In this document: one piece after another, positions 6,857 to 15,495 of the stretch
Layout: each line of letters starts with the position of its first letter
Position numbering within the stretch: the first letter of the stretch is position 1
Source: 40CM-4-69-5 sp036556905
Lineage (GTDB): Bacteria; Methylomirabilota; Methylomirabilia; Rokubacteriales; CSP1-6
Direction of reading: 5' to 3'
NCBI GenBank assembly: GCA_036556905.1
Contig: DATBIM010000112.1
Span: forward strand, 1 to 64,000
DNA length: 64,000 bases
Position numbers and translations under genes: made by a program
Notes under the pieces: model-generated
What the model was told of the DNA's origin: nothing
The model's input: the letters and a program-made list of their open reading frames with translations, nothing else
Database searches by the model: none

Positions 6857-9387
6857 CGCTCCGCTTCGCGCTGCGGATGGCCTGGCGCCAGATGCGGGGC
6901 GCCTGGCGTCACTTCCTCACGTTCTTCGCCTGCATCGCCCTGGGCGTGGCGGCCCTCGTGTCGGTCGGCACGCTGGCGGCCAGCCTCGACGGCGCGGTGG
7001 CGCGCGAGGCCAAGGCCCTCACCGGCGGCGACCTCGAGCTGCGCTCGGCCCGTCCCCTCGACGCCCAGGCCCAGGACGCGCTCGCCCGTCTCCGCGTCGA
7101 GGGCGCCCGCACCACGGCGGTGCGCGAGCTGGCGGCCATGGCCCGACACCCCGCCACCGGCGCGACGCTGCTCGTCGAGATCAAGGCCGTGGAGCCCGCC
7201 TACCCGCTCTACGGGCGCGTCCAGGTGACGCCCCCCCGGCCCGACCACCCCCTGGTCGCCGACGCGACGGCGCTCGTCGAGCAGCCGCTGCTCGATCGGC
7301 TCGGCCTCGCGGTGGGCGATGGGCTCCTGCTCGGCGCGGTGCCCTTCACGATCACCGGGGTGATCGAGCGGGAGCCGGACCGCGCCGCCAGCTTCGTGAC
7401 GCTCGGCCCGCGGGTGATGATCGACGCCGGCGCCCTCGAGCCCACTGGACTCACCGGCTTCGGCAGCCGCGTGCGCTACCGCACGCTGGTGCGGCTCGGC
7501 GAGGGCGCCTCGGCGCGGGCCGCCCACGAAGCGCTGGAGCGCGCCATCGCCGACCCTTCGGTGCGCGTGACCGCGTTCGACGAGGCCCGGCCCGGGCTGC
7601 GCCGCTTCTTCTCCCAGCTCACCACCTACCTGGGGCTGGTCGGCCTGGCCAGCCTGTTCGTCGGCGGCATCGGTGTCGCGTCGTCCGTGGCCATGTTCGT
7701 GCGGCGCCAGCTGTCCACCATCGCCGTGCTCAAGTGCCTGGGCGCCGAGTCCCGCGCGCTCCTGGCCGCCTACCTGGTGCAGATCCAGGCCCTGGCTGTG
7801 ATCGGAAGCCTCGCCGGCGCCGGGCTCGGTGTCCTGGTCCAGCCAGCGCTGGTCCGGGTCGTTCAGCCGTTCGCCCCCATCGCGCTGGAGCCGTCGGGGG
7901 ACGTCTGGACGCTGGTGCGCGGGCTCCTGATGGGCACGCTGACGGCGCTCCTCTGCGCCGTCTGGCCCCTGCTCGCCGTGCGGGCCGTCCCGCCCTCGCT
8001 CATCCTGCGCCGGGATGTGCAGGCGGCAGGGTGGCGAGCCCCGCGCCCGTGGGCGGCGGCGCTGCCGATCGCCGCCGGGCTCGCCGCGCTCGCCTTCTGG
8101 CAGGCGGGCTCGCTCAAGCTCGGCGCCATCTTCGTGGGCGCCGCGCTGGTCGCCCTCGTCGTGCTGGCGGCGCTGGCGCGGACTCTCATCCTTCTCGTGC
8201 GCACCGTGCCGCCGGGCGGCGGGCTGGCCTGGCGGCAAGGGTTGGCCGGGCTCCGCCGGCCGGGCGGGCACGCGCTGCGGGTGGTGGTCGCGCTGGGCAC
8301 GGGCGTCATGCTGCTGGTGGCCATCGCGCTCCTCGAGGCGAATCTCAGTCGGCAGATCGCCTTCGAGCGCAAGCACGAGGCGCCGTCGTTCTTCTTCGTC
8401 GATGTGCAGGGCGACCAGCGTGAGCCGTTCGCCGGGCTCGTCACGCGGGCCAGCGGTGGGGTGGCCCCGGCCCTGACCCCGGTGGTGCGCGGCCGGCTCG
8501 CCGCGATCGACGGCGTGCCGCTCAGCCGCGAGCTCGTCGAGGCGAAGAGAGCGGCGGCGCCCGACAAGGTCTGGTACTTCACCCGCGAGTACGTGCTGAC
8601 CTTCGCCGCCGAGCCGCCGGCGGGGACCGCGATCACGCGCGGGCGCTGGTGGACGGCCGCCGAGGCCGCGCAGCGGCCGCGGGTGTCGCTGGAGGACGAA
8701 GCCGCCCGGCACCTCGGTGTCGCGGTCGGCGACAGCCTCGTCTTCGACGTGCAAGGGGTCAGGCTCGAGGTGGAGGTGATGAGCCTCCGGCACGTCGACT
8801 GGCAGAGCCTGGCGGCGAACTTCTTCGCCATCCTCTCACCAGGCGCGCTCGAGGGCGCCCCCTTGACGTACGTGGCCACGGCCCGCGTTCCCGCCGCGGC
8901 CGAGAGCGAGTTACAAGATCAGGTCGTCGCGACGTTCCCGAACATCACCGCCATCCCCGTGCGGGCCGTGCTGGAGCGGGTGGCCGCGCTGTTCGCCCAG
9001 ATCGGCTTCGCCGTGCGACTGATGGCGCTGTTCAGCATCACGGTGGGCCTCACCGTGATCGCCTCCACGCTGGCGGCGACCCGCCACCAGCGGTTGTACG
9101 AGACGGTCATCCTCAAGACGCTGGGCGCGACGCGCGCCACCGTGGCGCGGGCCTTCGCCGTCGAGTACGCGTGCCTGGGCGCCGTCTCCGGCCTGGGTGG
9201 CGTGCTGCTGGCCGCCGTGCTCACCTGGGTGGTGCACCGCTTCGTGCTCGACGCGCAGTGGACGCTGGAGCTGTTGCCGCTGGCCGCGGGCGCCGTCGGC
9301 GCCACGGCGGTGGCCCTGGCCGTCGGCGGGCTGGCCACGCTGCGCCTGCTCGGCCGGGCCCCCCTGGCCGTGCTCCGGCAGGACTGA
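6853..9387 (+). CDS. ybbP: FtsX-like ABC permease (YbbP type), 844 aa
   Basis: A large permease with two FtsX-like units. One transmembrane helix near residue 20 is followed by a periplasmic domain, helices around 260-370, further helices around 405-440 and 480-500, a second periplasmic domain, and a final helix set around 710-840 containing the ATRHQRLYETVILKTLGAT coupling segment. This matches the YbbP architecture (about 800 aa, ten predicted helices) rather than the shorter LolC/E or MacB. The GTG start overlaps the ATPase stop, so translation is probably coupled. Confidence 0.9.
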   Translation: MTLRFALRMAWRQMRGAWRHFLTFFACIALGVAALVSVGTLAASLDGAVAREAKALTGGDLELRSARPLDAQAQDALARLRVEGARTTAVRELAAMARHPATGATLLVEIKAVEPAYPLYGRVQVTPPRPDHPLVADATALVEQPLLDRLGLAVGDGLLLGAVPFTITGVIEREPDRAASFVTLGPRVMIDAGALEPTGLTGFGSRVRYRTLVRLGEGASARAAHEALERAIADPSVRVTAFDEARPGLRRFFSQLTTYLGLVGLASLFVGGIGVASSVAMFVRRQLSTIAVLKCLGAESRALLAAYLVQIQALAVIGSLAGAGLGVLVQPALVRVVQPFAPIALEPSGDVWTLVRGLLMGTLTALLCAVWPLLAVRAVPPSLILRRDVQAAGWRAPRPWAAALPIAAGLAALAFWQAGSLKLGAIFVGAALVALVVLAALARTLILLVRTVPPGGGLAWRQGLAGLRRPGGHALRVVVALGTGVMLLVAIALLEANLSRQIAFERKHEAPSFFFVDVQGDQREPFAGLVTRASGGVAPALTPVVRGRLAAIDGVPLSRELVEAKRAAAPDKVWYFTREYVLTFAAEPPAGTAITRGRWWTAAEAAQRPRVSLEDEAARHLGVAVGDSLVFDVQGVRLEVEVMSLRHVDWQSLAANFFAILSPGALEGAPLTYVATARVPAAAESELQDQVVATFPNITAIPVRAVLERVAALFAQIGFAVRLMALFSITVGLTVIASTLAATRHQRLYETVILKTLGATRATVARAFAVEYACLGAVSGLGGVLLAAVLTWVVHRFVLDAQWTLELLPLAAGAVGATAVALAVGGLATLRLLGRAPLAVLRQD

Positions 9388-9417
9388 CGCCCGACAGCGG
9401 TCACTCGACGCGGGGGG

Positions 9418-9423
9418 TAGAAT
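9418..9423 (+). promoter_or_regulatory. -10 box TAGAAT of the nitroreductase gene (leaderless type)
   Basis: TAGAAT ends 7 bases before the GTG at 9431. An in-frame ATG at 9422 lies inside the box and so cannot be the start of a transcript made from it. Confidence 0.5.
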
Positions 9424-9430
9424 GCCGCCC

Positions 9431-9925
9431 GTGGATGCCTACCGGGCCATCGTGGACAAGCGGGACCAGCGGGCCTTTCTCGCCACGCCGCTGCCCGAGG
9501 CCGCGCTGCAACGCATCTTGCAGGCCGGTCGAATGACCGGCAGCTCCAAGAACAGTGAGCCCAACCGTTTCGTCGTCGTGCGGGACCGCGAGCGCCTGAT
9601 CGCCATCGCCCGGCTCAGCCGCTTCGCCCGCTGGCTGGCCGAGGCCGCCGTGGCCATCGTGCTCGTGCAGACCGAGCGGCACGAGTACGACGCCGGCCGC
9701 TGTGCCCAGAACATGATGGTGGCGGCCTGGAACGATGGGATCGGCTCCTGCCCCGCCCACCTGCCGGAGGCCGAGGTGGCCAAGCTCCTGGGGATTCCCC
9801 CCACCATCGCGGTGAATCGCGTGATCGGCTTCGGGTACGTCGATGCGCCGCGGGCGACGCCACCGGCGACGGTGGCGCGACGACGCCTGCCGCTCACCGA
9901 GCTCGTCCACTGGGAGCACTGGTGA
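9431..9925 (+). CDS. Nitroreductase family protein
   Basis: A 164-residue FMN-dependent nitroreductase-like protein. It opens with D-A-Y-R-A-I-V-D-K-R-D-Q-R-A-F, the family's R-R-S-x-R-x-F-type FMN-phosphate region. A G-S-S-K-N-S-E-P-N-R segment follows, then A-Q-N-M-M-V-A-A-W-N-D-G-I-G-S-C, the conserved helix lining the flavin. The natural substrate is unknown. The start is GTG 9431, set by the TAGAAT box seven bases upstream; a longer form from 9422 is possible. It overlaps the next gene's ATG by one base. Confidence 0.8.
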   Translation: MDAYRAIVDKRDQRAFLATPLPEAALQRILQAGRMTGSSKNSEPNRFVVVRDRERLIAIARLSRFARWLAEAAVAIVLVQTERHEYDAGRCAQNMMVAAWNDGIGSCPAHLPEAEVAKLLGIPPTIAVNRVIGFGYVDAPRATPPATVARRRLPLTELVHWEHW

Positions 9926-10647
9926 TGACTCTGGACGCGACGGCCCTCAAAGCGCTGACCTTCGACGTGTTCGGCACCGTGGTGGACTGGCGCGGCAGCC
10001 TCATCCGCGAGGGGCAGGCGCTGGCTCGAGCCAAGGGGCTTGGCTCCGTGGACTGGGCCAAGTTCGCCGACAGCTGGCGAGGACTGTATCAGCCCCAGCT
10101 CGAGCGGGTGCGCAGCGGCGCCGTGCCGTGGACGAAGCTCGACGACCTGCACCGCCAGAGCCTGGAGCGGCTGCTCGGTGACTTCGGGATCACCGGGCTC
10201 ACCGAGGCCGAGATCGATCACCTGAACCGCGCCTGGCATCGTCTCGATCCCTGGCCGGACACGGTAGCCGGTCTCACGCGGCTCAAGCGCCGCTTCATCC
10301 TGGCCACGCTCTCCAACGGCAACGTCGCGCTGATCGTGAACATGGCCCGCCACGCCGGCCTGCCCTGGGACGCCGTGCTCGGCGCCGAGGTGGCCCGCCA
10401 TTACAAGCCCCAGCCGGAAGCGTACCTGGTCACCGCGGAGATGCTCGGGCTCCGACCCGAGCAGTGCCTCATGGTGGCCGCCCACAACAATGACCTCGGG
10501 GCGGCCAGCGCCCTGGGCTTCCGCACCGCCTTCGTCCACCGTCGCACCGAGCACGGGCCGGGCCAGACGACGAATCTGCGCCCCGAGCGCGCGTGGGACG
10601 TCGTCGCCGACGATTTCCTCGACCTGGCCGCCAAGCTCGGCGTCTGA
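9925..10647 (+). CDS. Haloacid dehalogenase type II-like hydrolase
   Basis: A 240-residue HAD-superfamily protein. Motif I is F-D-V-F-G-T-V-V-D-W-R, whose first Asp is the nucleophile and whose D-W-R is typical of L-2-haloacid dehalogenases. Motif II is T-L-S-N-G-N, motif III has the Lys in H-Y-K-P-Q-P-E-A-Y, and the tail M-V-A-A-H-N-N-D-L carries the motif IV acid. It may cleave 2-haloacids, but this subfamily also contains uncharacterised phosphatases. The ATG overlaps the nitroreductase stop (TGATG), so the two are co-translated. Confidence 0.85.
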   Translation: MTLDATALKALTFDVFGTVVDWRGSLIREGQALARAKGLGSVDWAKFADSWRGLYQPQLERVRSGAVPWTKLDDLHRQSLERLLGDFGITGLTEAEIDHLNRAWHRLDPWPDTVAGLTRLKRRFILATLSNGNVALIVNMARHAGLPWDAVLGAEVARHYKPQPEAYLVTAEMLGLRPEQCLMVAAHNNDLGAASALGFRTAFVHRRTEHGPGQTTNLRPERAWDVVADDFLDLAAKLGV

Positions 10648-10654
10648 GGGCGCC

Positions 10655-12709
10655 ATGACCGACGCCGTCCCGCCGGTCGCCCGCAAGATTCCCCACGTCG
10701 AGATCGTTCACGGCGAGCGCCGGGAGGACGACTACTTCTGGCTGCGCGAGAAGGCGGATCCGGAGGTGCGGGGGTACCTGGAATCCGAGAACGCCCACAC
10801 CGAGCGGGTCATGAAGCCCACCGAGGCGCTGCAGGAGGCGCTCTACCGGGAGATGCTGGCCCGGATCAAGGAGGACGACACGACCGTTCCCTACCGGTTC
10901 GGCGAGTGGCTCTACTACTCGCGCACCGAGAAGGGCAAGCAGTACCCCATCTACTGCCGCAAGCGGGACCGGTCCGACGCCCCCGAGGAGGTGACGCTCG
11001 ACCTCAACGCGCTGGCCGAGGGGCACGCCTTCTGCGCCCTGGGCGTCTACGCCGTCAGCGACGACGGGCGCCGCCTGGCCTACACGGTGGACTTCACGGG
11101 ATTCCGCGACTATGCGCTCTACGTGAAGAACCTCGAGACCGGCCTCCTCGAGGCCGACCACGTCGACAAGGTGGCCTCGGTGGCGTGGTCCGCCGACCTG
11201 TCGATCCTCTTCTACGTCAGCGAGGATGCGGCCAAGCGGCCCTACCGGCTCTGGCGCCACCGGCTCGGCACTCCCGCCGCAGACGATGTGCTCCTCTCCG
11301 AGGAGGCCGATCCGCTGTACCGGCTGCACGTCTGGCGCTCGCGCAGCCGGGCGTTCCTTTTCGCCCTGTCCGGGAGCTTCACGACCACCGAAGTCCGCTG
11401 CCTGGGCGCCGGCGATCCCCACGGGGCCTGGCGTCTGCTCCTGACGCGGGAGAAGGGCCACGAGTACTACGTCGATCACGGCGGCGAGCTCTTCTACATC
11501 CGCACCAACGGTGGCGGGCGCCGCAACTTCCGCCTGGTCAGCGCGCCTGTGGACGATCCGCGGCCCGAGCGCTGGGTGGAGCTCCTCCCCCACCGCGAGG
11601 ACGTCATGCTGGACGACGTGGACGTGTTCGCCGGGCACTATGTGGTCCACGAGCGGGAGGATGGGCTGACCCGGCTCCGGGTGACGGATCGGGCCTCGGG
11701 CGGCTTCCACCACGTCGCCTTTCCCGAGCCGGCCTACGACATCGACTCCGAGCCGAATCTGGAGTTCACGGCCGGGTTCTACCGCTTCCGCTACCAGTCC
11801 TTCATCACGCCGGCCTCCGTCTTCGACTACGATGTGACCTCACGCCAGCTCGTCCTCCGCAAACGTACCGAGGTGCTGGGGGGCTATGACCCCACGCAAT
11901 ACCGGTCGGAGCGGTTGCACGCCAGCGCCCCCGATGGTATCCGCGTGCCGATCTCGCTCGTGTACCGCCTGCCTCCCCCTGATGGGCCACGTCCCCTGCT
12001 GCTGGCCGGCTACGGCGCCTATGGCATCTCGTTCCCGGTGACGTTCGCCTCCTCCCGCCTGAGCCTGCTCGACCGCGGCGCCGTCTACGCCGTGGCCCAC
12101 GTGCGAGGCGGCGGGGAGCTGGGCAAGGTCTGGCACGAGAGCGGCCGCATGCGCCTGAAGGCCAACACCTTCACCGACTTCATCGCCGCCGCCGAGTTCC
12201 TGATCGCTCGCGGCTACACGGCGCCCGACCGGCTGGTGATCGAGGGGGGCAGCGCGGGGGGCTTGCTGGTCGGGGCCGTCCTCAACATGCGCCCGGAGCT
12301 GTTCCGGGCCGCGATTCTCCGGGTGCCCTTCGTGGACGTCGTCAGCACCATGCTCGATGCGTCGCTGCCGCTCACGGTCGGGGAGTACGAGGAATGGGGC
12401 GACCCCCGGGTCCGCGAGGACTACGATCGTATGAAGGCGTACTGCCCCTACACGAACGTGCGGGCCCAGCGCTATCCGGCGATGCTGATCCGGACCTCAC
12501 TGAACGACAGCCAGGTGATGTACTGGGAGCCGGCCAAGTACGTGGCCCGGCTGCGCGCCTGTGTCAATGGCGACCGCCCGCTGCTCTTCAAGATCAATCT
12601 GGGCGCCGGCCACGGCGGACCGTCGGGGCGCTACGACTTCCTGCGCGAGATCGCGTTCGACTACGCCTTCACGCTGACGGAGCTGGGGCTGGCCCAGACC
12701 TCCGCCTGA
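10655..12709 (+). CDS. ptrB: Oligopeptidase B-like S9 serine peptidase
   Basis: A 684-residue prolyl-oligopeptidase family enzyme: an N-terminal beta-propeller (about residues 70-400) and a C-terminal alpha/beta-hydrolase domain. The nucleophile lies in E-G-G-S-A-G-G-L, the catalytic Asp in S-L-N-D-S-Q-V and the His in G-A-G-H-G-G. Conserved R-G-G-G-E-L-G (AHVRGGGELG) also matches oligopeptidase B, which cuts short peptides after basic residues. The start is the ATG at 10655, seven bases after the preceding stop; the longer open frame overlaps the HAD gene and is not used. It is convergent with aroG. Confidence 0.9.
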   Translation: MTDAVPPVARKIPHVEIVHGERREDDYFWLREKADPEVRGYLESENAHTERVMKPTEALQEALYREMLARIKEDDTTVPYRFGEWLYYSRTEKGKQYPIYCRKRDRSDAPEEVTLDLNALAEGHAFCALGVYAVSDDGRRLAYTVDFTGFRDYALYVKNLETGLLEADHVDKVASVAWSADLSILFYVSEDAAKRPYRLWRHRLGTPAADDVLLSEEADPLYRLHVWRSRSRAFLFALSGSFTTTEVRCLGAGDPHGAWRLLLTREKGHEYYVDHGGELFYIRTNGGGRRNFRLVSAPVDDPRPERWVELLPHREDVMLDDVDVFAGHYVVHEREDGLTRLRVTDRASGGFHHVAFPEPAYDIDSEPNLEFTAGFYRFRYQSFITPASVFDYDVTSRQLVLRKRTEVLGGYDPTQYRSERLHASAPDGIRVPISLVYRLPPPDGPRPLLLAGYGAYGISFPVTFASSRLSLLDRGAVYAVAHVRGGGELGKVWHESGRMRLKANTFTDFIAAAEFLIARGYTAPDRLVIEGGSAGGLLVGAVLNMRPELFRAAILRVPFVDVVSTMLDASLPLTVGEYEEWGDPRVREDYDRMKAYCPYTNVRAQRYPAMLIRTSLNDSQVMYWEPAKYVARLRACVNGDRPLLFKINLGAGHGGPSGRYDFLREIAFDYAFTLTELGLAQTSA

Positions 12710-12753
12710 TGTGACCTTCTACGATCCTGACTCGATCAAGCGCTCATTCGCTG

Positions 12754-13824
12754 TCAGCCCTGGCCGCGCCCGGCGCGCCGCTGACGCACGGCCTCGGCCA
12801 GCTCGCGCAACACGGGGACGGTCATCTCCCAGCTCATGCAGGCGTCGGTGACGGACTGGCCGTAGACGAGCCGGGCGCCCTCGACCAGATTCTGGCGGCC
12901 CTCGACCAGGAAGCTTTCCATCATGATGCCGACGATGCCCATCTCGCCCTGGGCGATCTGGGCGGCGATGTCCCGGGCCACCAGTGGCTGCCGCCGGTGA
13001 TCCTTCTCGCTGTTGCCATGGCTGGTGTCGATCATGAGCCGGGCCGGCAGGCCGGCGTCCCGCAGCGCGGTGAGCGTCTTCTGGACGCTGAGGGTGTCGT
13101 AGTTGGGGCCGGTCTGGCCGCCGCGCAGGATGACGTGGCAGTCGGCGTTGCCTCGGGTGGACACGATGCCGGCCAGCCCCTGCTCGGTGACGCCGATGAA
13201 GCGATGGGGATGCGCCGCCGAGCGGACGGCGTCGATGGCGATCTGGACGCCGCCGTCGGTGCCGTTCTTGAAGCCGACCGGCATGGACAGGCCGGAGGCC
13301 AGCTCGCGGTGGACCTGGCTCTCCGTGGTGCGGGCGCCGATGGCGCCCCAGGCGACGAGGTCGGACATGAACTGGGGCGTGATCGGGTCGAGAAACTCGC
13401 AGCCGGTCGGCAGGCCCAGGTGGACCAGGTCTAGCAGCAGCTGGCGCCCCAGCCGCAGCCCTTCGTTGATGGCGAAGCTGCCGTCCAGGTGGGGATCGTT
13501 GATCAGCCCCTTCCAGCCCACGGTGGTGCGCGGCTTTTCGAAGTACACGCGCATGACGATGCACAGATCGGCGGCCAGCTCGTCGGCGACGGCGCGCAGG
13601 CGCGCGGCGTAATCGCGGCCGGCGGCGGGGTCGTGGATGGAGCAGGGGCCGACGATCACCACGAGCCGATCGTTCTCCCCGCGCAGAATGGCCGCCACCT
13701 CCTCGCGCGCGCGGGCCACGAGCTGCGAGCCGGCGTCGTCCAGGGGCAGCTCCTCGAGCAGGATGGCGGGAGGCAGGAGCGGCCGGATGCTCTCCACGCG
13801 CAGGTCCCGGGTCCGGATCGACAT
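12754..13824 (-). CDS. aroG: 3-deoxy-7-phosphoheptulonate (DAHP) synthase, class I
   Basis: First enzyme of the shikimate pathway: phosphoenolpyruvate plus erythrose-4-phosphate gives DAHP. The protein has 356 residues, the usual length for AroF/G/H. Signature stretches are I-V-G-P-C-S-I-H-D (metal-ligand Cys), R-V-Y-F-E-K-P-R-T-T-V-G-W-K-G, L-D-P-I-T-P-Q, and D-T-S-H-G-N (metal His). Which aromatic amino acid inhibits it cannot be read. It lies 8 bases after murB in the same direction, but a perfect TATAAT ends 7 bases before its ATG, so it probably has its own leaderless promoter. Confidence 0.95.
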   Translation of the reverse strand: MSIRTRDLRVESIRPLLPPAILLEELPLDDAGSQLVARAREEVAAILRGENDRLVVIVGPCSIHDPAAGRDYAARLRAVADELAADLCIVMRVYFEKPRTTVGWKGLINDPHLDGSFAINEGLRLGRQLLLDLVHLGLPTGCEFLDPITPQFMSDLVAWGAIGARTTESQVHRELASGLSMPVGFKNGTDGGVQIAIDAVRSAAHPHRFIGVTEQGLAGIVSTRGNADCHVILRGGQTGPNYDTLSVQKTLTALRDAGLPARLMIDTSHGNSEKDHRRQPLVARDIAAQIAQGEMGIVGIMMESFLVEGRQNLVEGARLVYGQSVTDACMSWEMTVPVLRELAEAVRQRRAGRGQG

Positions 13825-13831
13825 GGGGGGG

Positions 13832-13837
13832 ATTATA
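13832..13837 (-). promoter_or_regulatory. -10 box TATAAT of aroG (leaderless type), containing the murB stop
   Basis: A consensus TATAAT on the minus strand ends 7 bases before the aroG ATG; the spacer is seven C residues. The TAA stop codon of murB (13833-13835) lies inside the hexamer. Confidence 0.6.
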
Positions 13838-14882
13838 AACCCCAGAAGACCGGTTCCGGGATCAGGCGCACACCGAAACGCTCGGCCACGGCCGCCTGCA
13901 CCCGGCGGGCGAGGCGCGCGACGTCACGGGCCTTGGCCCCCTCGTGAGCCACGATGGCCAGCGCGTGGCGCGTAGACAGGCCCACCGGTCCGTCCCGCAG
14001 CCCCCGCGTGAAGCCGGCGCGCTCGATGAGCCAGCCAGCGGCGAGCTTGACGCGGCCGTCGGGCTGGGGCCACTGGGGCATGGCAGGATCGCCGACCAGC
14101 GCCTGCACCTTGGCGGCCACGGCCCCCGTCACGATGGGGTTCGTGAAGAAGGAGCCGCAGGAGCGACCGTTCTCGTCGCCGGGCTCGATCACCATCGACT
14201 TGGAGCGCCGGATGGCGAGCACGCTGGCCCGCACGTCGGCCAGGGACCGAGTGCCCGTGCCGCGGGCGCCGAGGTGGCGCTCGAGCTCGGCATAGCGCAC
14301 CGTCGGCGCTCCGCCGGGGTGCAGCTGGTACCGGACGGCCAGCACTACCCAGCGCTCGGGCTGCCCGCTCTTGAAGACGCTGTCGCGGTACGTGAAGCGA
14401 CAGTCGTGATTGGACAGGGTGACGACCTTGCCGTCGCGGGTGTCGAGCGCCCGCACGTGAATGAGGCGCTCGCTGACTTCCTGGCCGTAGGCTCCGACGT
14501 TCTGGATGGGTGTGGCACCGACCGAGCCGGGGATTCCGCTGAGGCACTCGAGCCCGGCCCAGCCGCGCTCGACGGCCCGCTCGACCAGCGCGTCCCAGGG
14601 CTCGCCGGCCGCCGCCGTCACCAGGACGTGGGGACCGCGCCGGCGTGTGGTCACGCCGCGCAGACCGATGCGGACGACCAGCGCCTCGACGCCCTCGTCG
14701 GCGACGAGCAGGTTCGACCCTCCGCCGATGACGCGCATGGCCAGGCCGCGACGCCGGGCCCAGGCCAGCGCCGCTCGCACGGCCGCCTCGTCGCGGGCTT
14801 CCACGAAATACCGGGCGGGCCCGCCGACCCCCAGCGTGCAGTACGGCGCCAGCGGCACATGTTCCCGGGGTCGCAGCCTCAC
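13833..14882 (-). CDS. murB: UDP-N-acetylenolpyruvoylglucosamine reductase
   Basis: This peptidoglycan precursor enzyme reduces UDP-GlcNAc-enolpyruvate to UDP-MurNAc with NADPH and FAD. The protein has 349 residues. Visible: T-L-G-V-G-G-P-A-R near the start, V-I-G-G-G-S-N-L-L (FAD-binding PCMH domain), G-I-P-G-S-V-G-A-T, Y-R-D-S-V-F-K and S-C-G-S-F-F-T-N-P. The YRxSxFK insertion marks the E. coli-like type I form. The start is GTG 14882, overlapping the PdxH-like stop (GTGA); the frame stays open far upstream, but that region belongs to the neighbour. Confidence 0.95.
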   Translation of the reverse strand: MRLRPREHVPLAPYCTLGVGGPARYFVEARDEAAVRAALAWARRRGLAMRVIGGGSNLLVADEGVEALVVRIGLRGVTTRRRGPHVLVTAAAGEPWDALVERAVERGWAGLECLSGIPGSVGATPIQNVGAYGQEVSERLIHVRALDTRDGKVVTLSNHDCRFTYRDSVFKSGQPERWVVLAVRYQLHPGGAPTVRYAELERHLGARGTGTRSLADVRASVLAIRRSKSMVIEPGDENGRSCGSFFTNPIVTGAVAAKVQALVGDPAMPQWPQPDGRVKLAAGWLIERAGFTRGLRDGPVGLSTRHALAIVAHEGAKARDVARLARRVQAAVAERFGVRLIPEPVFWGL

Positions 14883-15481
14883 GGCACCAGCACCTCCTGG
14901 CGCCAGCCGGTGGCGGTGCGCGTGTAGAGGTGTCGGGCGTGGAGGCGGTCGAGGGAGCCGTGCCACACCTCGACGCGAAACGGGACGAGGTACACGCCGC
15001 GCAGGAGCGGAGGGCGTGGGACCACGTCCGGCGTGGGGTGCTCGCGGCGCAGCTGCTCGACTCCGGCCAGAAAAGTCTCGCGTGAGGCTACCCGGCTGCT
15101 CTGCGCCTGCACCCGCTCGTAGTAGAGGTCGAGCAATCGCGACTCGTGGATTTTGTCCCGCCAGTAGCGCTCCACGAGCGCCTCGGGCATGGGGGCCAGG
15201 CCGCCGCGGACCCGGTACTGCCGGCGGATCGTCGTCCACAGCAGCAGGCACTCGTAACGCCCGCTCCGCAGCGGCTCCCACTTGGGACTCGTCGCGCTGA
15301 TGAGGAGGCCGAGCCCGTCGGGGCCGATGTCTCGCAGGACGAGGGGGCGCACGCCGGGCGCGCCCTGCCGTCCCGAGGTAGCCAGCACACAGACGTCGGT
15401 GAGGGGATCGGTCGCCGCGCGGGCGCGTTCGCGCTCGCTGGTGATCTCGGCGATCGGGTCGGCAGCCACCGGTTCGAGCAT
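14879..15481 (-). CDS. Pyridoxamine 5'-phosphate oxidase-like flavoprotein
   Basis: A 200-residue FMN-binding split-barrel protein of the PdxH type. The R-R-Q-Y-R-V-R-G segment is the FMN-phosphate region, Y-W-R-D-K resembles the S-x-x-Y-W/F-x-x-R segment of PdxH, and the C-terminal F-R-V-E-V-W-H-G-S-L-D-R-L-H matches the PdxH dimer/PLP region. It may make pyridoxal phosphate or be one of the related PNPOx-like flavin reductases. The start is ATG 15481, only 14 bases from the divergent sirtuin start. No leaderless box is visible for this side. Confidence 0.75.
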   Translation of the reverse strand: MLEPVAADPIAEITSERERARAATDPLTDVCVLATSGRQGAPGVRPLVLRDIGPDGLGLLISATSPKWEPLRSGRYECLLLWTTIRRQYRVRGGLAPMPEALVERYWRDKIHESRLLDLYYERVQAQSSRVASRETFLAGVEQLRREHPTPDVVPRPPLLRGVYLVPFRVEVWHGSLDRLHARHLYTRTATGWRQEVLVP

Positions 15482-15482
15482 A

Positions 15483-15488
15483 TACAAT
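15483..15488 (+). promoter_or_regulatory. -10 box TACAAT of the sirtuin gene (leaderless type)
   Basis: TACAAT ends 7 bases before the GTG at 15496. It overlaps the very start of the divergent PdxH-like gene region. Confidence 0.55.
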
Positions 15489-15495
15489 CCAGAGC

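Noticed and set aside
6592..8793. 733-codon open frame on the minus strand
   Set aside because: Antisense to the YbbA/YbbP genes; the product is an Arg/Gly/His-rich string typical of antisense GC-rich DNA.
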